DNA of 38,721 bases from an uncultured Chloroflexales bacterium (GCA_937925925.1 CALANA010000252.1:1-38721), one strand, 5' to 3'; numbered from the stretch's first letter, positions 1 through 8,759 are shown. A program made the numbers and translations. Notes: generated by a model not told the origin, from the sequence alone.

Positions 1-464
1 ATCGCCATACCGATAAAGTACACGACTGCCAGCGCACCAGCAACAACCATAGATAACTGCAAATTAATGGCGCGTTTCAAAACGGCCCGTGCCTCTGGAG
101 ACAGATCCGGGCGTAACATCAAGTTTGACGACCAGACCCAGAAACCAACACCCATACTGATCGCTCCCAGGGAGGGAATGCCCCAGAGATAGCCTTCTGT
201 CCAGATATTCAAACGCGAGGCAATAATGCCTGCCACCAGCAAGCTCATGCAGATCGCAATCGTACGTGGAGTACGTTTTGCCAATGCATAGGCCATACCA
301 TCTACCGTACGTATATTGGGAATGGCCCGATCAACCAGGTGCCCCAGACGAATAAAAGGCGTTGCCATTTGTTGCAATGGGGAATGAGCAGCAGCCTGCT
401 GGGTGGTCGCCCCCACATCACTCACACTCTGACTCTCCTGACCGTAATTACTGCTTTCCGACAT
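1..464 (-). CDS. Partial hypothetical membrane protein (N-terminal part only)
   Basis: The minus strand is open from an ATG at 464 to the window edge, giving about 154 residues without a stop. The first ~35 residues are polar and Ser/Gln-rich. Two hydrophobic stretches follow, at about residues 75-95 and 100-120, and a third begins near residue 140, so this is probably a polytopic membrane protein whose C-terminus lies outside the window. I do not recognise the family. Its start overlaps the last 17 bases of the glycosyltransferase gene transcribed just before it, so the two are probably translationally coupled and may act in the same envelope-lipid or carotenoid-glycoside process; that role is inferred from position only. 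Confidence 0.7.
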   Translation of the reverse strand, partial: MSESSNYGQESQSVSDVGATTQQAAAHSPLQQMATPFIRLGHLVDRAIPNIRTVDGMAYALAKRTPRTIAICMSLLVAGIIASRLNIWTEGYLWGIPSLGAISMGVGFWVWSSNLMLRPDLSPEARAVLKRAINLQLSMVVAGALAVVYFIGMA

Positions 465-1617
465 ACGTCCGTCCTTTCCAGATAACACCGCGCCCACTCT
501 GAACACGCCAGATACTATGCAACGCGATGATGCTATAACACAACACGCCCGCTGGCCATAGCAATGCATAGCTGCGGGGAACATGATACATGGTATGTAA
601 TAACCAGCTCCAGAAGCTCAACGCCACCAGCAGTGCGGCGATGCCGTGCAATACAACCGCCCAGGCCACTACGTCACCACGAAAAACGAGTAACACAAGC
701 CCTAGAAAGAGCAGGTCGAACGGGCCAAAAGCCAGCACGAACTGGCGCATTCCGGCCCAGAATGAACGATCACCGCCACTACGATACCCGGCAACCGCAT
801 TTTTCGTCAGTCCCTCAAACACCTCGTGCCCGCTGGTATACATCCGCACCCGTAGATCCTGATGACCTTCAGCCGCCCCGGTGCGGAAGCCGGCCCTACG
901 TAACGACTGTGCCAGACGCACGTCCTCCAGCACCTCGTCCGAAACAGCTTGATGACCACCGATGTATTCATAGGCGCTTCGGCGCACCAGAATGCATTGC
1001 CCATTCGCAACCACCTCGTCTGGTCGCACATCGGGGGCATTCAGCCGCTCAAACGGAAAGATAGCGTGAATGAGCGCGATAAACGGCGGCATCACCAACC
1101 GTTCCCAGAAGCTGCCCAGTTCAAGAAAAGGAAAGAGTGAGAGCATATCGAGTTGCTGCTGCTGCACATAGGTGATAAGCCGCGACAGCAACGCTGGTTG
1201 CGGGATCGTATCCGCGTCGAGAAAGAGCAGCCAGGTACCCTGCGCCGCCATAGCTGCCTGCTGACATGCATGACATTTCCCCGTCCAACCAGCGGGTAAC
1301 TGGTTACACTGCACCAGACGTAAGCGTTGATCAAGCGTGGTATAGTGAGCCAGAATAGCAGGTGTAGCATCGGTTGAATGATCATCGACCACAATTACTT
1401 CATAGGAAGGATACTGCTGGTTCAATGCACCATCGAGACAGTGCGCAATATTCCGCGCTTCGTTTCGCACCGGGATCAAAACCGAAATAAAAGGCTGCTC
1501 GGCTTCCATAGACTGGCAATGTGTCAAACGAGGCATAAGCTGCATGCGCATATAGTCCTGAATGAAACTCGCACACAGCAACACGGTAGCCATGCTTACA
1601 AACAGCACAAGGATCAT
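448..1617 (-). CDS. Membrane-anchored family 2 glycosyltransferase (CruC/CrtQ/HpnB-like)
   Basis: The 389-residue protein has an N-terminal membrane anchor (about 1-20), a GT-A catalytic domain starting with ISVLIPVRNEARNI, the nucleotide-binding VVDDHS segment, a metal-binding DxD-type FLDADT motif and a later DEVLEDVRLAQSLRRAG segment resembling the acceptor-side D/E-D motif. The C-terminal ~100 residues hold three to four membrane spans. This architecture is typical of GT2 enzymes that glycosylate membrane lipids such as carotenoids or hopanoids. CruC, CrtQ and HpnB all look like this, and sequence alone does not separate them. It lies upstream of and overlaps the truncated membrane protein gene. 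No strong ribosome site precedes the ATG at 1617. The family call is firm; the acceptor is not known. Confidence 0.88.
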   Translation of the reverse strand: MILVLFVSMATVLLCASFIQDYMRMQLMPRLTHCQSMEAEQPFISVLIPVRNEARNIAHCLDGALNQQYPSYEVIVVDDHSTDATPAILAHYTTLDQRLRLVQCNQLPAGWTGKCHACQQAAMAAQGTWLLFLDADTIPQPALLSRLITYVQQQQLDMLSLFPFLELGSFWERLVMPPFIALIHAIFPFERLNAPDVRPDEVVANGQCILVRRSAYEYIGGHQAVSDEVLEDVRLAQSLRRAGFRTGAAEGHQDLRVRMYTSGHEVFEGLTKNAVAGYRSGGDRSFWAGMRQFVLAFGPFDLLFLGLVLLVFRGDVVAWAVVLHGIAALLVALSFWSWLLHTMYHVPRSYALLWPAGVLCYSIIALHSIWRVQSGRGVIWKGRTYVGKQ

Positions 1618-1921
1618 GAGATTCTATTCAATCTGTTCAAGTCAGGTTATGAAAGAAAATAATACTTGAATCGATTGTACCCAGGTCTGTGGTTACTGTC
1701 AATACAGCCGCTCTCGCTCGCTTGCGGGACGGTGCGCATTGCGCTGCACAATCTGTCATCTAGTAAAAAAACATAGCATGGTAAACGTAGTGAAACAGAG
1801 TACTGATAAAACAGTGGAGTGTCCACGGCTTTATCTAATGAAACCACCATGGCATAGAGGGCGTTAAGGAGGAAGAATGTTGCAGCATATCTGTGGTAAA
1901 ACAGAAGAGATAACAGGAAAC
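1618..1921. other. Gene-free interval between the glycosyltransferase and tRNA-Pro
   Basis: About 300 bases without a convincing gene. A short plus-strand ORF with a good AAGGAGG at 1866-1872 runs into the antisense of the tRNA and is judged spurious. No clear terminator or repeat was found. Confidence 0.5.
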
Positions 1922-1998
1922 TGGTCGGGGCGGAGGGATTTGAACCCACGACCCCCGCGTCCCAAACGCGGTGCGCTACCGGGCTGCGCCACGCCCCG
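1922..1998 (-). tRNA. tRNA-Pro (anticodon UGG)
   Basis: On the minus strand the 77-nt sequence folds into a full cloverleaf: acceptor CGGGGCG with CGCCCCG, a D arm with the GCGCAGCCCGGTAGCGC pattern, an anticodon stem CCGCG/CGCGG enclosing TTTGGGA (anticodon TGG followed by the G37 usual for proline), and a T arm with GGTTCAAATCC. The discriminator is A and the CCA end is encoded (1922-1924). It reads proline codon CCA and, by wobble, others of the CCN box. Confidence 0.97.
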
Positions 1999-2016
1999 AC
2001 AATCGTTGCTCACTGA

Positions 2017-2045
2017 AGAGTAGCAGTTTCTGCCTCGTTTGTCAA
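2017..2045 (-). promoter_or_regulatory. Sigma-70 promoter of tRNA-Pro
   Basis: On the minus strand a perfect -35 TTGACA (2040-2045) is separated by 17 bases from TACTCT (2017-2022), placing the start about 10 bases before the mature tRNA 5' end. Spacing and position fit a housekeeping promoter. Confidence 0.7.
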
Positions 2046-2059
2046 GCCACACATAACGT

Positions 2060-2088
2060 TTGGCGCGAACTATATGCTATGCTATAAT
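2060..2088 (+). promoter_or_regulatory. Sigma-70 promoter of the nrdR-nusB operon
   Basis: TTGGCG (2060-2065), a 17-base spacer and a perfect TATAAT (2083-2088) lie about 110 bases before nrdR. It is back to back with the tRNA-Pro promoter. No convincing NrdR box was seen around it. Confidence 0.7.
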
Positions 2089-2201
2089 CACAGTATTGTT
2101 ATCCATCGTCAGTGTGTCATCCGTATGAAGATCACTCGCAACCAGATTGAGCCAGAGTGACAGCTAGCATATGATTGACGCCTGTCGGCCAGGTGTGGGA
2201 T

Positions 2202-2666
2202 ATGCGCTGTCCTTTTTGTCAACATGCTGAGACCGATGTGCTTGATACGCGCAAGCTCAACGATGGTGATACCATTCGGCGGCGGCGGCGGTGCCGTATG
2301 TGCGAGCGCCGCTTTACGACCTACGAGCGGGTCGAAATGGTCAGCCTGACAGTGGTCAAGAAGAATGGTGAGCGTGAACCGTATGATCGGGAAAAGCTGG
2401 TGCGTGGCATCCGCACCGCCTGCTATCGCCGCCCAGTTTCGGCCCAGCAGATGGAACAGATGATTAACGATATTGAGGCAACGTTGATGTCGCTCGAAGA
2501 CACCGAAGTGCGCTCTTCGACGATTGGCGATCACGTGATGGTGCGCCTGCGTGAACTGGACGAAGTGGCCTACATTCGTTTCGCGTCAGTCTATCGTTCC
2601 TTTACGGACATTGGCAAGTTGCGTGAGGCATTAGAAGAGTTATTTGAGCATGAAACCAATTCTTAA
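2202..2666 (+). CDS. nrdR: Transcriptional repressor NrdR
   Basis: This is the zinc-ribbon/ATP-cone regulator that senses ATP/dATP and represses ribonucleotide reductase operons. The 154-residue product begins MRCPFC and holds two Cys pairs (CPFC and CRMC) that bind zinc, followed by [10 protein letters not shown] and the ATP-cone from about residue 45 to 140 ([19 protein letters not shown], then FASVYRSF). Length equals the family norm. An in-frame TTG nine codons earlier is possible, but ATG 2202 gives the family N-terminus and has an AGGTG about 8 bases upstream. It is the first gene of the operon, 23 bases before the next. Confidence 0.96.
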   Translation: MRCPFCQHAETDVLDTRKLNDGDTIRRRRRCRMCERRFTTYERVEMVSLTVVKKNGEREPYDREKLVRGIRTACYRRPVSAQQMEQMINDIEATLMSLEDTEVRSSTIGDHVMVRLRELDEVAYIRFASVYRSFTDIGKLREALEELFEHETNS

Positions 2667-2689
2667 GCTACAGGTGGGAGCGCGAAATC

Positions 2690-3634
2690 ATGATGGTTGA
2701 TGTCCGTGAAGAACAACGGCGCACCGATACCGCAACCGAACCCGTTGCCGTCGAGCAGACACCTACAGACGAAACGCCACGCCCATCGTGGCCGGATCGC
2801 ATACGAACTGTGTTTGCAGCAATAGAGTGGCGTCAGACTCTGGGTTTGGCGGTCGTGATGGCAATCGGCTGGTGTGTTCTCTTTCTCTCCCAGAATATAT
2901 TACAAGCACTGGCTGGCGTCGTGCCCGTGATAGCCGGGCTGTATCTCGGACGCCGGGTAAAGAGCCAGTTGCTGCTGCATGGCCTGATCTTAGGTGTCAC
3001 CGGTTTTCTGATCGGCATGGCGATTGTCTCGATCTATGCGTTGCTGGTCGATAGCGGGTTGGTGCCACCCTATCTGGCACCCATCGAACCAGGGGCCGAT
3101 CCGGTAGCGATTACGAGCAGCGAACTGATCCTGCTCTATCTCTCCTTTTCAGCTTTTGCGCTGCTGCCATTTCCCACATTTGCCACAGTGATGTCAGGAC
3201 GTTCAGAGCAACGCAACCGTGAAGCTCGCCAGCACATTACGGAACGTGGCGGGCGTCTGGAGCGTCCGGGAGCCGTGCGTACGCTTGAAGATCTGCGTGG
3301 TTTATCGCTGCCTCAGCTTGGTACCTATGTGAGTAACCTGTTCAAAAAGCACGGCTTTACGTTCCGCGACTGGCGCTTTATTGACAAAGATAAACACCTG
3401 GATATTGAACTGGAATACCAGGGCGAAATCTATCTGTTGCGCCTATCAGTGGCAGACAAGGTGCGTACCGGTACCATTCAGAGTCTGGTACAAGATATGC
3501 GTCGGCGCGAGATTAAAAAGGGCCTGGTGATAACCTCGACTGAGTTTATGCCCGACGCCCTGAAAGCGGCACGTGGGCAACGCTCGATTGTGGCTATTGA
3601 CGGGCAGACCTTATTTGAGATGGCAGAGAGTTGA
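2690..3634 (+). CDS. Membrane protein with a degenerate Mrr-type nuclease domain
   Basis: The 314-residue protein has a charged N-terminus (1-48), hydrophobic segments at about 50-86, 95-122 and 146-168, a basic linker, and a C-terminal domain (about 203-312) with the fold pattern of Mrr-type restriction endonucleases (LFKKHGFTF..., then KKGLVITSTEFMPDALKAA). Active Mrr domains carry D...(E/Q)xK. Here Asp238 is kept, but the second half reads RLS at 251-253, so the lysine is missing and cleavage activity is doubtful. GTGGGAG lies about 9 bases before the ATG. It sits between nrdR and fabG, and its TGA abuts the fabG start. It may sense or bind nucleic acid at the membrane; the function is unknown. 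Confidence 0.8.
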   Translation: MMVDVREEQRRTDTATEPVAVEQTPTDETPRPSWPDRIRTVFAAIEWRQTLGLAVVMAIGWCVLFLSQNILQALAGVVPVIAGLYLGRRVKSQLLLHGLILGVTGFLIGMAIVSIYALLVDSGLVPPYLAPIEPGADPVAITSSELILLYLSFSAFALLPFPTFATVMSGRSEQRNREARQHITERGGRLERPGAVRTLEDLRGLSLPQLGTYVSNLFKKHGFTFRDWRFIDKDKHLDIELEYQGEIYLLRLSVADKVRTGTIQSLVQDMRRREIKKGLVITSTEFMPDALKAARGQRSIVAIDGQTLFEMAES

Positions 3635-3636
3635 GC

Positions 3637-4386
3637 ATGCACATTGATCTGACAGGACGGGTGGCGCTAGTGACCGGTGCCGCACGTGGAATTGGACGCG
3701 CTATTGCGACCACGCTGGCGGGCGCGGGCGCATCTGTCGTAGTGAATTATCATCAGAATACGGCAGCAGCAAACGAGACGGTGGCGGCGATCACGGCGAC
3801 GGGTGGTACGGCGCTGCCCGTGCAGGCTGACGTAGGCCAGGCAGCGGAGGTGGAACGTCTCTTTAAGACGACGCTGGATCACTATAGGCGCATCGATATT
3901 CTGGTTAACAATGCCGGTACCACGCGTGATACGCTCTTGCTCCGTATGAAGGAAGATGATTTCGATGTTATTATACAGACCAACCTGCGCAGTGTCTATC
4001 TCTGTACAAAAGCGGCGTTACGCCCGATGATCAAACACCATGGCGGGCGGATTATCAACATTACCTCGGTCGTGGGGTTGACTGGCAACGCCGGGCAGGC
4101 CAACTATGCCGCCGCTAAAGCGGGGATGATCGGGTTTACCAAGTCGACGGCGCGTGAGGTTGCCAGTCGCAACATTACCGTCAATGCGATTGCGCCAGGC
4201 TTTATCGAGACCGAGTTGACCAGTGTATTGAGTGCTGAGGCTCGTGCCACCATACGCGAGTCTATTCCATTGGGGCGTCTGGGGCATCCGCAGGATGTGG
4301 CCGGCCTCGTTTGTTTTCTCGCTTCTGATGCAGCCGCCTATATCACCGGTCAAACATTGACTGTTGATGGTGGAATGGTGATGTAG
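3637..4386 (+). CDS. fabG: 3-oxoacyl-[acyl-carrier-protein] reductase FabG
   Basis: This NADPH-dependent short-chain dehydrogenase reduces 3-oxoacyl-ACP in fatty-acid elongation. Seen are the TGAARGIG cofactor loop, the NNAG motif, and the full catalytic tetrad: Asn116, Ser144 in NITS, and Tyr157/Lys161 in YAAAK (numbered from ATG 3637). The C-terminus reads ITGQTLTVDGGMVM, as is typical of FabG. A TTG at 3631 overlapping the previous stop would add two residues and cannot be excluded. Its stop is followed directly by the accC ATG. The two fatty-acid genes and the downstream acpP make the pathway assignment strong, although FabG-like SDRs can have other substrates. Confidence 0.92.
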   Translation: MHIDLTGRVALVTGAARGIGRAIATTLAGAGASVVVNYHQNTAAANETVAAITATGGTALPVQADVGQAAEVERLFKTTLDHYRRIDILVNNAGTTRDTLLLRMKEDDFDVIIQTNLRSVYLCTKAALRPMIKHHGGRIINITSVVGLTGNAGQANYAAAKAGMIGFTKSTAREVASRNITVNAIAPGFIETELTSVLSAEARATIRESIPLGRLGHPQDVAGLVCFLASDAAAYITGQTLTVDGGMVM

Positions 4387-5766
4387 ATGTTACAAAAAGT
4401 CCTGATTGCCAACCGGGGGGAAATCGCTGTTCGGATCGTCCGTGCCTGTCACGATCTGGGTATCCAATGCGTCGTGGCATTTAGTGAAGCCGACCGCAAT
4501 TCGCTGGCTGTGCGCCTGGCAGACGAGGCAGTCTGTATCGGGCCAGCAACGCCGGGACGCTCGTATTTGCATCCACCGGCATTGATCAGTGCAGCGCTGA
4601 TTACCGGCTGTGACTCGGTGCATCCTGGCTATGGATTTTTATCCGAGAATCCCTATTTTGCCGAGGCCTGTGCCGAGTGTAATCTCATTTTTATTGGCCC
4701 CAGCCCCGAATCGATGCGTCTGATGGGCGATAAGGCCATTGGACGCCAGACGATGAGCGCGGCGGGTGTACCGATTATTCCAGGTTCAGAAGGCGAGTTG
4801 AGCAGCCTGGACGAAGCGGTCGAGGTAGCCCGTTCGATTGGCTACCCGGTGCTACTCAAGCCGAGTGGTGGTGGGGGTGGGCGCGGCATGCGGGTTGCGC
4901 AGGACGAAAGCGAGTTACAACGCGCTTTTCCCACCGCACGCGCCGAGGCTGAAGGGGCGTTTGGGCGCGGTGACCTTATTCTCGAACGCTATCTGCCCCA
5001 TGTACGCCACGTGGAGATACAGGTGCTGGCCGATAGCCATGGGCATAGTATTCACCTTGGCGAACGTGATTGCTCGGCACAACGCCGTCATCAGAAAATC
5101 GTCGAGGAAGCACCCTCGCCAGTGGTAGACGAGGCCTTGCGCGCCCGGATGGGCGAGTCGGCGCTACGTGGTGTGCAGGCGATCAATTATGTCAATGCGG
5201 GTACCCTTGAGTTTCTGATGGATCCTGATGGGCACTTCTATTTTATCGAAATGAACACGCGCATTCAGGTTGAACATCCAGTAACAGAGAGCGTAACAGG
5301 GCTGGATCTGGTGAAGTGGCAACTCCGTATTGCTAGCGGTGAACGCTTGACGCTAGAACAGAAAGACGTTAGAATACGAGGGCATGCAATTGAATGCCGT
5401 ATTAATGCTGAAGATCCGGAACGCGATTTCTTGCCCGCAACGGGTGAAGTCGAGGTCTATCTTCCACCTGGTGGCCCTGGTGTCCGTGTCGACTCGCATC
5501 TCTATTCCGGGTATATGCCACCAGGATCATATGACTCGTTAATTGCAAAAATTATCACCTGGGGTGATACACGTGATGAAGCACTGGATCGAATGCGGCG
5601 TGCACTCACAGAATGTGTCATCACCGGCAAGATCAAAACAACTATTCCCTTCCAACTGGCAATGATCGATGACCCGGCGTTTCGTTCTGGTAATATTTCG
5701 ATCCATTATGTTGCCGATTTCTTGCGTGAGTGGAAAGAGCGAGAAGCAACTGTCAGCATTGCCTGA
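4387..5766 (+). CDS. accC: Acetyl-CoA carboxylase, biotin carboxylase subunit
   Basis: The 459-residue protein carboxylates biotin on the biotin carrier protein using ATP and bicarbonate. Visible are the N-terminal IANRGEIAVRI, HPGYGFLSEN, the glycine-rich ATP-grasp loop KPSGGGGGRGMR, HVEIQVLAD, RDCSAQRRHQKIVEEAPSP and the catalytic EMNTRIQVEHPVTE segment, so all hallmarks are intact. The ATG follows the fabG stop with no gap. No accB (biotin carrier) or carboxyltransferase gene is adjacent, so its partners are encoded elsewhere. In Chloroflexaceae this enzyme also feeds malonyl-CoA into the 3-hydroxypropionate cycle; that is family knowledge, not visible here. Confidence 0.95.
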   Translation: MLQKVLIANRGEIAVRIVRACHDLGIQCVVAFSEADRNSLAVRLADEAVCIGPATPGRSYLHPPALISAALITGCDSVHPGYGFLSENPYFAEACAECNLIFIGPSPESMRLMGDKAIGRQTMSAAGVPIIPGSEGELSSLDEAVEVARSIGYPVLLKPSGGGGGRGMRVAQDESELQRAFPTARAEAEGAFGRGDLILERYLPHVRHVEIQVLADSHGHSIHLGERDCSAQRRHQKIVEEAPSPVVDEALRARMGESALRGVQAINYVNAGTLEFLMDPDGHFYFIEMNTRIQVEHPVTESVTGLDLVKWQLRIASGERLTLEQKDVRIRGHAIECRINAEDPERDFLPATGEVEVYLPPGGPGVRVDSHLYSGYMPPGSYDSLIAKIITWGDTRDEALDRMRRALTECVITGKIKTTIPFQLAMIDDPAFRSGNISIHYVADFLREWKEREATVSIA

Positions 5767-5767
5767 A

Positions 5768-6127
5768 ATGATCCATACGGTGTCCCAGCAACCTGGGGGT
5801 AGCGTTACGATAGCCCCCCAGGTGTTGACAACAGTGATCAGTCGCACCATCCATGCAGTGCCGGGGTTTGCGCAGGCCGGGCATATTCCGCATTTCATAG
5901 CCGGGCGGTTGCCGGGCGGTATGACCCGCGATCAAGGAGTGCTAGTGCAGGTTACCAATGGTCATGTCCGAGTTCATTGCTATCTGGTTGCCCGACCCGA
6001 TACCAACTTGCTCGAACTAGGTATGGCTGTGCAGGCTACCGTTGCCGCCGCTATTCGCGAGCTGGTGGGCATGGTGGTGGATGAGGTCAATGTCTACATA
6101 CAGGATGTTGAGGTAGAACGTGGCTAG
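5768..6127 (+). CDS. Asp23/Gls24-family envelope protein
   Basis: A 119-residue protein starting at an ATG one base after the accC stop. It shows the Asp23 pattern: [24 protein letters not shown] at the start, then a [13 protein letters not shown] strand and [28 protein letters not shown] at the end. Family members are small cytoplasmic or membrane-tethered proteins linked to envelope stress and lie beside accC and nusB in many Gram-positives, the same order as here. An in-frame start at 5669 inside accC is possible but unlikely. Its last codons overlap the nusB GTG start. Confidence 0.85.
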   Translation: MIHTVSQQPGGSVTIAPQVLTTVISRTIHAVPGFAQAGHIPHFIAGRLPGGMTRDQGVLVQVTNGHVRVHCYLVARPDTNLLELGMAVQATVAAAIRELVGMVVDEVNVYIQDVEVERG

Positions 6128-6551
6128 TCTCCGTCACCGTGTCCGTATTGCAGCGTTGCAGATACTCTTTGAAGTCGATCTCACCGACCATTCGCCTGGT
6201 GTGGTGCTGGAACGACGACTGAACGAAGAGGATTTGCCACTGGATGGAGCCCGCTTTTTACAACGTCTCGTTTTTGGTGTCTGGGAACATCGTCCCTATC
6301 TGGATCGCATTATTGAAGAGGCTGCGCCAAACTGGCCAGTGTTGCAAATGCCGGGCGTTGATAAGGCGATTTTGCGCATTGCGCTGTTTGAACTGTTGCT
6401 AGATGAGTTCGAGAAGACACCAATAAAGGCCGTGATCAATGAAGCAGTAGAACTGGCAAAGCATTTTGGGAGCGATAACTCCAGTCGCTTTGTCAATGGT
6501 GTCCTTGGTACCGTGGTGAGCCAGTATAGCGCTGAACCCGGTGAAGAGTGA
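6120..6551 (+). CDS. nusB: Transcription antitermination protein NusB
   Basis: NusB is an all-helical RNA-binding protein that with NusE (S10) binds boxA and supports rRNA antitermination. The 143-residue product shows the family opening [17 protein letters not shown], the middle [15 protein letters not shown]-like helix and the hallmark [16 protein letters not shown]...[30 protein letters not shown]. It uses a GTG start that overlaps the Asp23 gene stop by 8 bases, implying coupled translation. It closes the operon; acpP follows after 78 bases. Confidence 0.95.
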   Translation: MASLRHRVRIAALQILFEVDLTDHSPGVVLERRLNEEDLPLDGARFLQRLVFGVWEHRPYLDRIIEEAAPNWPVLQMPGVDKAILRIALFELLLDEFEKTPIKAVINEAVELAKHFGSDNSSRFVNGVLGTVVSQYSAEPGEE

Positions 6552-6629
6552 ACAGCCTCTATAGGTCGGGCTGCATACTATGGCATCAGTTGGGTTCATT
6601 TCTTATTTGTTGTCGAAAGGTGGTCGTTA

Positions 6630-6875
6630 ATGCCTTCGCCTGAAATGGAAGCGCGGTTGCGCAAGATAGTCGTTGAGCAACTCGGAGCCGAAGAGAGTAA
6701 GGTTGTCTCATCTGCATCCTTTGTTGAGGATTTGAATGCAGATTCGCTTGACCTGGTTGAGTTAATTATGTCGCTTGAAGAAGAGTTTGGTATTGAAATT
6801 CCAGATGAAGACGCTGAAAAGATTATTACTTTCGGTGATGCGCTGAATTATCTGGACGAACACGTTCCATCTTGA
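6630..6875 (+). CDS. acpP: Acyl carrier protein
   Basis: An 81-residue acidic protein carrying growing acyl chains on a 4'-phosphopantetheine arm. The attachment serine lies in DSLDLVEL (about residue 38), and the helical recognition segment [16 protein letters not shown] follows. Length and charge are typical. AAAGGTGG 5 bases or more upstream of the ATG gives the ribosome site. It probably shares transcription with the preceding fabG-accC-nusB operon. Confidence 0.95.
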   Translation: MPSPEMEARLRKIVVEQLGAEESKVVSSASFVEDLNADSLDLVELIMSLEEEFGIEIPDEDAEKIITFGDALNYLDEHVPS

Positions 6876-6988
6876 CGGTGTGGTGGGTAGGGGTCGTGTG
6901 GCAACCTGTGCCTGTGGAGCTGCACGGCTTCCAATCACAGGGTAGAGCATGTCGGTGGCAACCTGTACAACTGTACGCACATGACTGG

Positions 6989-7018
6989 TTCACGTACGGG
7001 CATTTCACGTTGTATAAT
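6989..7018 (+). promoter_or_regulatory. Candidate promoter of the tat operon
   Basis: TTCACG (6989-6994), an 18-base spacer and a perfect TATAAT (7013-7018) precede the Tat gene by about 78 bases. Upstream, 6892-6985 holds two imperfect copies of a GTGGCAACCTGTRC sequence whose meaning is unclear. Confidence 0.5.
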
Positions 7019-7095
7019 GATGCTCGACCTGATTGCAAAGCCTGTGGCGCGTTCAGTGATTGCTGGCTGGCGCGACAGAGCGATTATCCAGGAGT

Positions 7096-7752
7096 ATGGA
7101 AATTTTTGGGATTGGGCCAATCGAGTTACTCCTGATCTTGATCCTGTCATTCATCGTGTTTGGGCCAGAGCGCCTGCCGGAAATCGGACGGATGCTTGGT
7201 CGTCTGGTGGCAAAAATACTGGCCTGGCAGCATCAATCGCCAGAAGCGCGCATGATCCAGGAAATTCGTAAGGACTTTCAACGTGAAATCGTTGAGTTGC
7301 GCGACGAGATTGTTCGTGCACAGCAGCAGCTCAATCTTGCCCAGGAAGGTGCTGAACTAAACCAGCAGGTTCGCTCCATGCTGTCGGTTTCACCTGATTC
7401 AGCCACTTCTCCCACGATCAAACATGCAACGCATGCCCAACCAGCCGCCCGCCCGCCCCGAACCGTTGTCACCAGAACCACAGACACCACTCCGCCCGCA
7501 CCAGGCAATACGGCAACAAATGTTATAGGCGGGCAAAACGCTGATCATGGTGAGGCACCACCGGCTGCTATATCACCAACGGTGGACAGTGGTCAAGAAG
7601 CAGTGCCGGAACTGGCAACCCTGGCAGCCCGGCTCCAGACGTTGCAGAACGATGTAGCGCTTATCCAGGCCCAGCTACGGCGCTACCGCCTGTTAGATAC
7701 ACCCTCTTCAGCGCCTGAACCGTCGGCTGAGCAGGAAGTCAAGTCGTCATGA
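7096..7752 (+). CDS. Sec-independent translocase subunit TatA/TatB-like
   Basis: The N-terminus MEIFGIGPIELLLILILSFI is the single Tat membrane helix and is followed by the conserved FGPERLPEIGR and an amphipathic helix. From about residue 55 to 105 a charged coiled coil follows (IRKDFQREIVELRDEIVRAQQQ), and then a ~100-residue Pro/Thr/Ala-rich, probably disordered tail. At 218 residues it is much longer than a plain TatA (60-90) and nearer TatB, so TatB-like is preferred. The start is set by the family N-terminus; GGAG ends only 1 base before the ATG, so initiation may be weak. Its stop overlaps the tatC start by four bases (ATGA). Confidence 0.85.
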   Translation: MEIFGIGPIELLLILILSFIVFGPERLPEIGRMLGRLVAKILAWQHQSPEARMIQEIRKDFQREIVELRDEIVRAQQQLNLAQEGAELNQQVRSMLSVSPDSATSPTIKHATHAQPAARPPRTVVTRTTDTTPPAPGNTATNVIGGQNADHGEAPPAAISPTVDSGQEAVPELATLAARLQTLQNDVALIQAQLRRYRLLDTPSSAPEPSAEQEVKSS

Positions 7753-8759
7753 CCCGTGATCGCAATCACAACCCACGACCGGTGCCAACGAGTAACGATT
7801 TCGATGCGGATACACTGTTGCAAAGTTTGCTCCTGACACCAGAAGACACAACGGCATCCTCTGCCACCGCTCTACCGGCTAGTCCCATTGTTGGCGATCA
7901 GAGAGCGGTACCCAATAAGCGATCAGACAGCACTTCTCGCAACGGTCATCACGGAGGACAACCGCCTGCTCCACCTACGAAACCGGTGGCTGACGGCGCA
8001 GAACAACCTGATGGGATGTCATTGATTGAGCATCTGCTTGAGTTAAGGCGGCGCTTGATCCTGGCTTCGCTCGGTGTGCTGGTAGGCATGATCATCGGCC
8101 TGTTTCTGGTGCTAGGGCCGGTGAACCTGGTTGATTTCCTGATTCGTACCTTTGCGCCCACCGACAAACCCTATCCTCCCATTCAGGCGGTGCAGATTGC
8201 GGAGCAGTTTACCAGTTATATGACCGTTGCACTGACGATCGGGATTATTCTGGCGATGCCCATGATCGTCTATCAATTGCTCGCCTTTGTGGTGCCCGGT
8301 CTGACAGCGAAAGAACGCCGAGCGATTTTTATGGCGTTGCCGTTCGTCACCGGGTTTTTCCTGCTCGGAATTGCGTTTGGCTGGTTTGTGATGGTACCCA
8401 CGGCGATTCATTTTTTGATCGACTTTGGCCAATCAGAGTTGATCCAGGCACAACCAACATTGTCAGACTTTATTCGGATCGTGATGTTGTTGCTGTTAAT
8501 TAACGGAATAGTGTTTGAACTACCGGTTATTATCTATGTTCTGGCGTTGCTTGGTGTGGTTACCGCGCAACAACTGCGTGCCTATCGGCGCTATGCGGTG
8601 TTAATTGTGACGATTGTGGCAGCAATTATCACGCCCACCGGCGATCCGATCAATCTGGCGCTGCTGGCGGTGCCGATGTATGTGTTGTTTGAAGTTGGTA
8701 TTATGCTGGCCCATTTTGTGCCGGCTCATTCGTCAGGCACATCCGCCGTCCATAAATAG
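7749..8759 (+). CDS. tatC: Sec-independent protein translocase TatC with long N-terminal extension
   Basis: TatC is the twin-arginine signal receptor that exports folded proteins. The core starts at about residue 90 with MSLIEHLLELRRRLI and contains six hydrophobic spans, including PGLTAKERRAI and the ending TPTGDPINLALLAVPMYVLFE, all family hallmarks. The 89 residues before it are low complexity (Thr, Ser, Pro, Gly) and absent from usual ~250-residue TatC proteins. The ATGA overlap with the TatA/B-like gene favours the long form; an internal ATG at 8016 would give the conventional 247-residue protein. Confidence 0.93.
   Translation: MTRDRNHNPRPVPTSNDFDADTLLQSLLLTPEDTTASSATALPASPIVGDQRAVPNKRSDSTSRNGHHGGQPPAPPTKPVADGAEQPDGMSLIEHLLELRRRLILASLGVLVGMIIGLFLVLGPVNLVDFLIRTFAPTDKPYPPIQAVQIAEQFTSYMTVALTIGIILAMPMIVYQLLAFVVPGLTAKERRAIFMALPFVTGFFLLGIAFGWFVMVPTAIHFLIDFGQSELIQAQPTLSDFIRIVMLLLLINGIVFELPVIIYVLALLGVVTAQQLRAYRRYAVLIVTIVAAIITPTGDPINLALLAVPMYVLFEVGIMLAHFVPAHSSGTSAVHK

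Noticed and set aside
1864-2052. ORFs across the tRNA-Pro, including a plus-strand one with a good ribosome site and [10 protein letters not shown]-like product
   Set aside because: They are translations of the tRNA and its antisense, a common false annotation.
2060-2160. NrdR box in front of nrdR
   Set aside because: The AT-rich stretch does not match the 16-base consensus well enough by eye.
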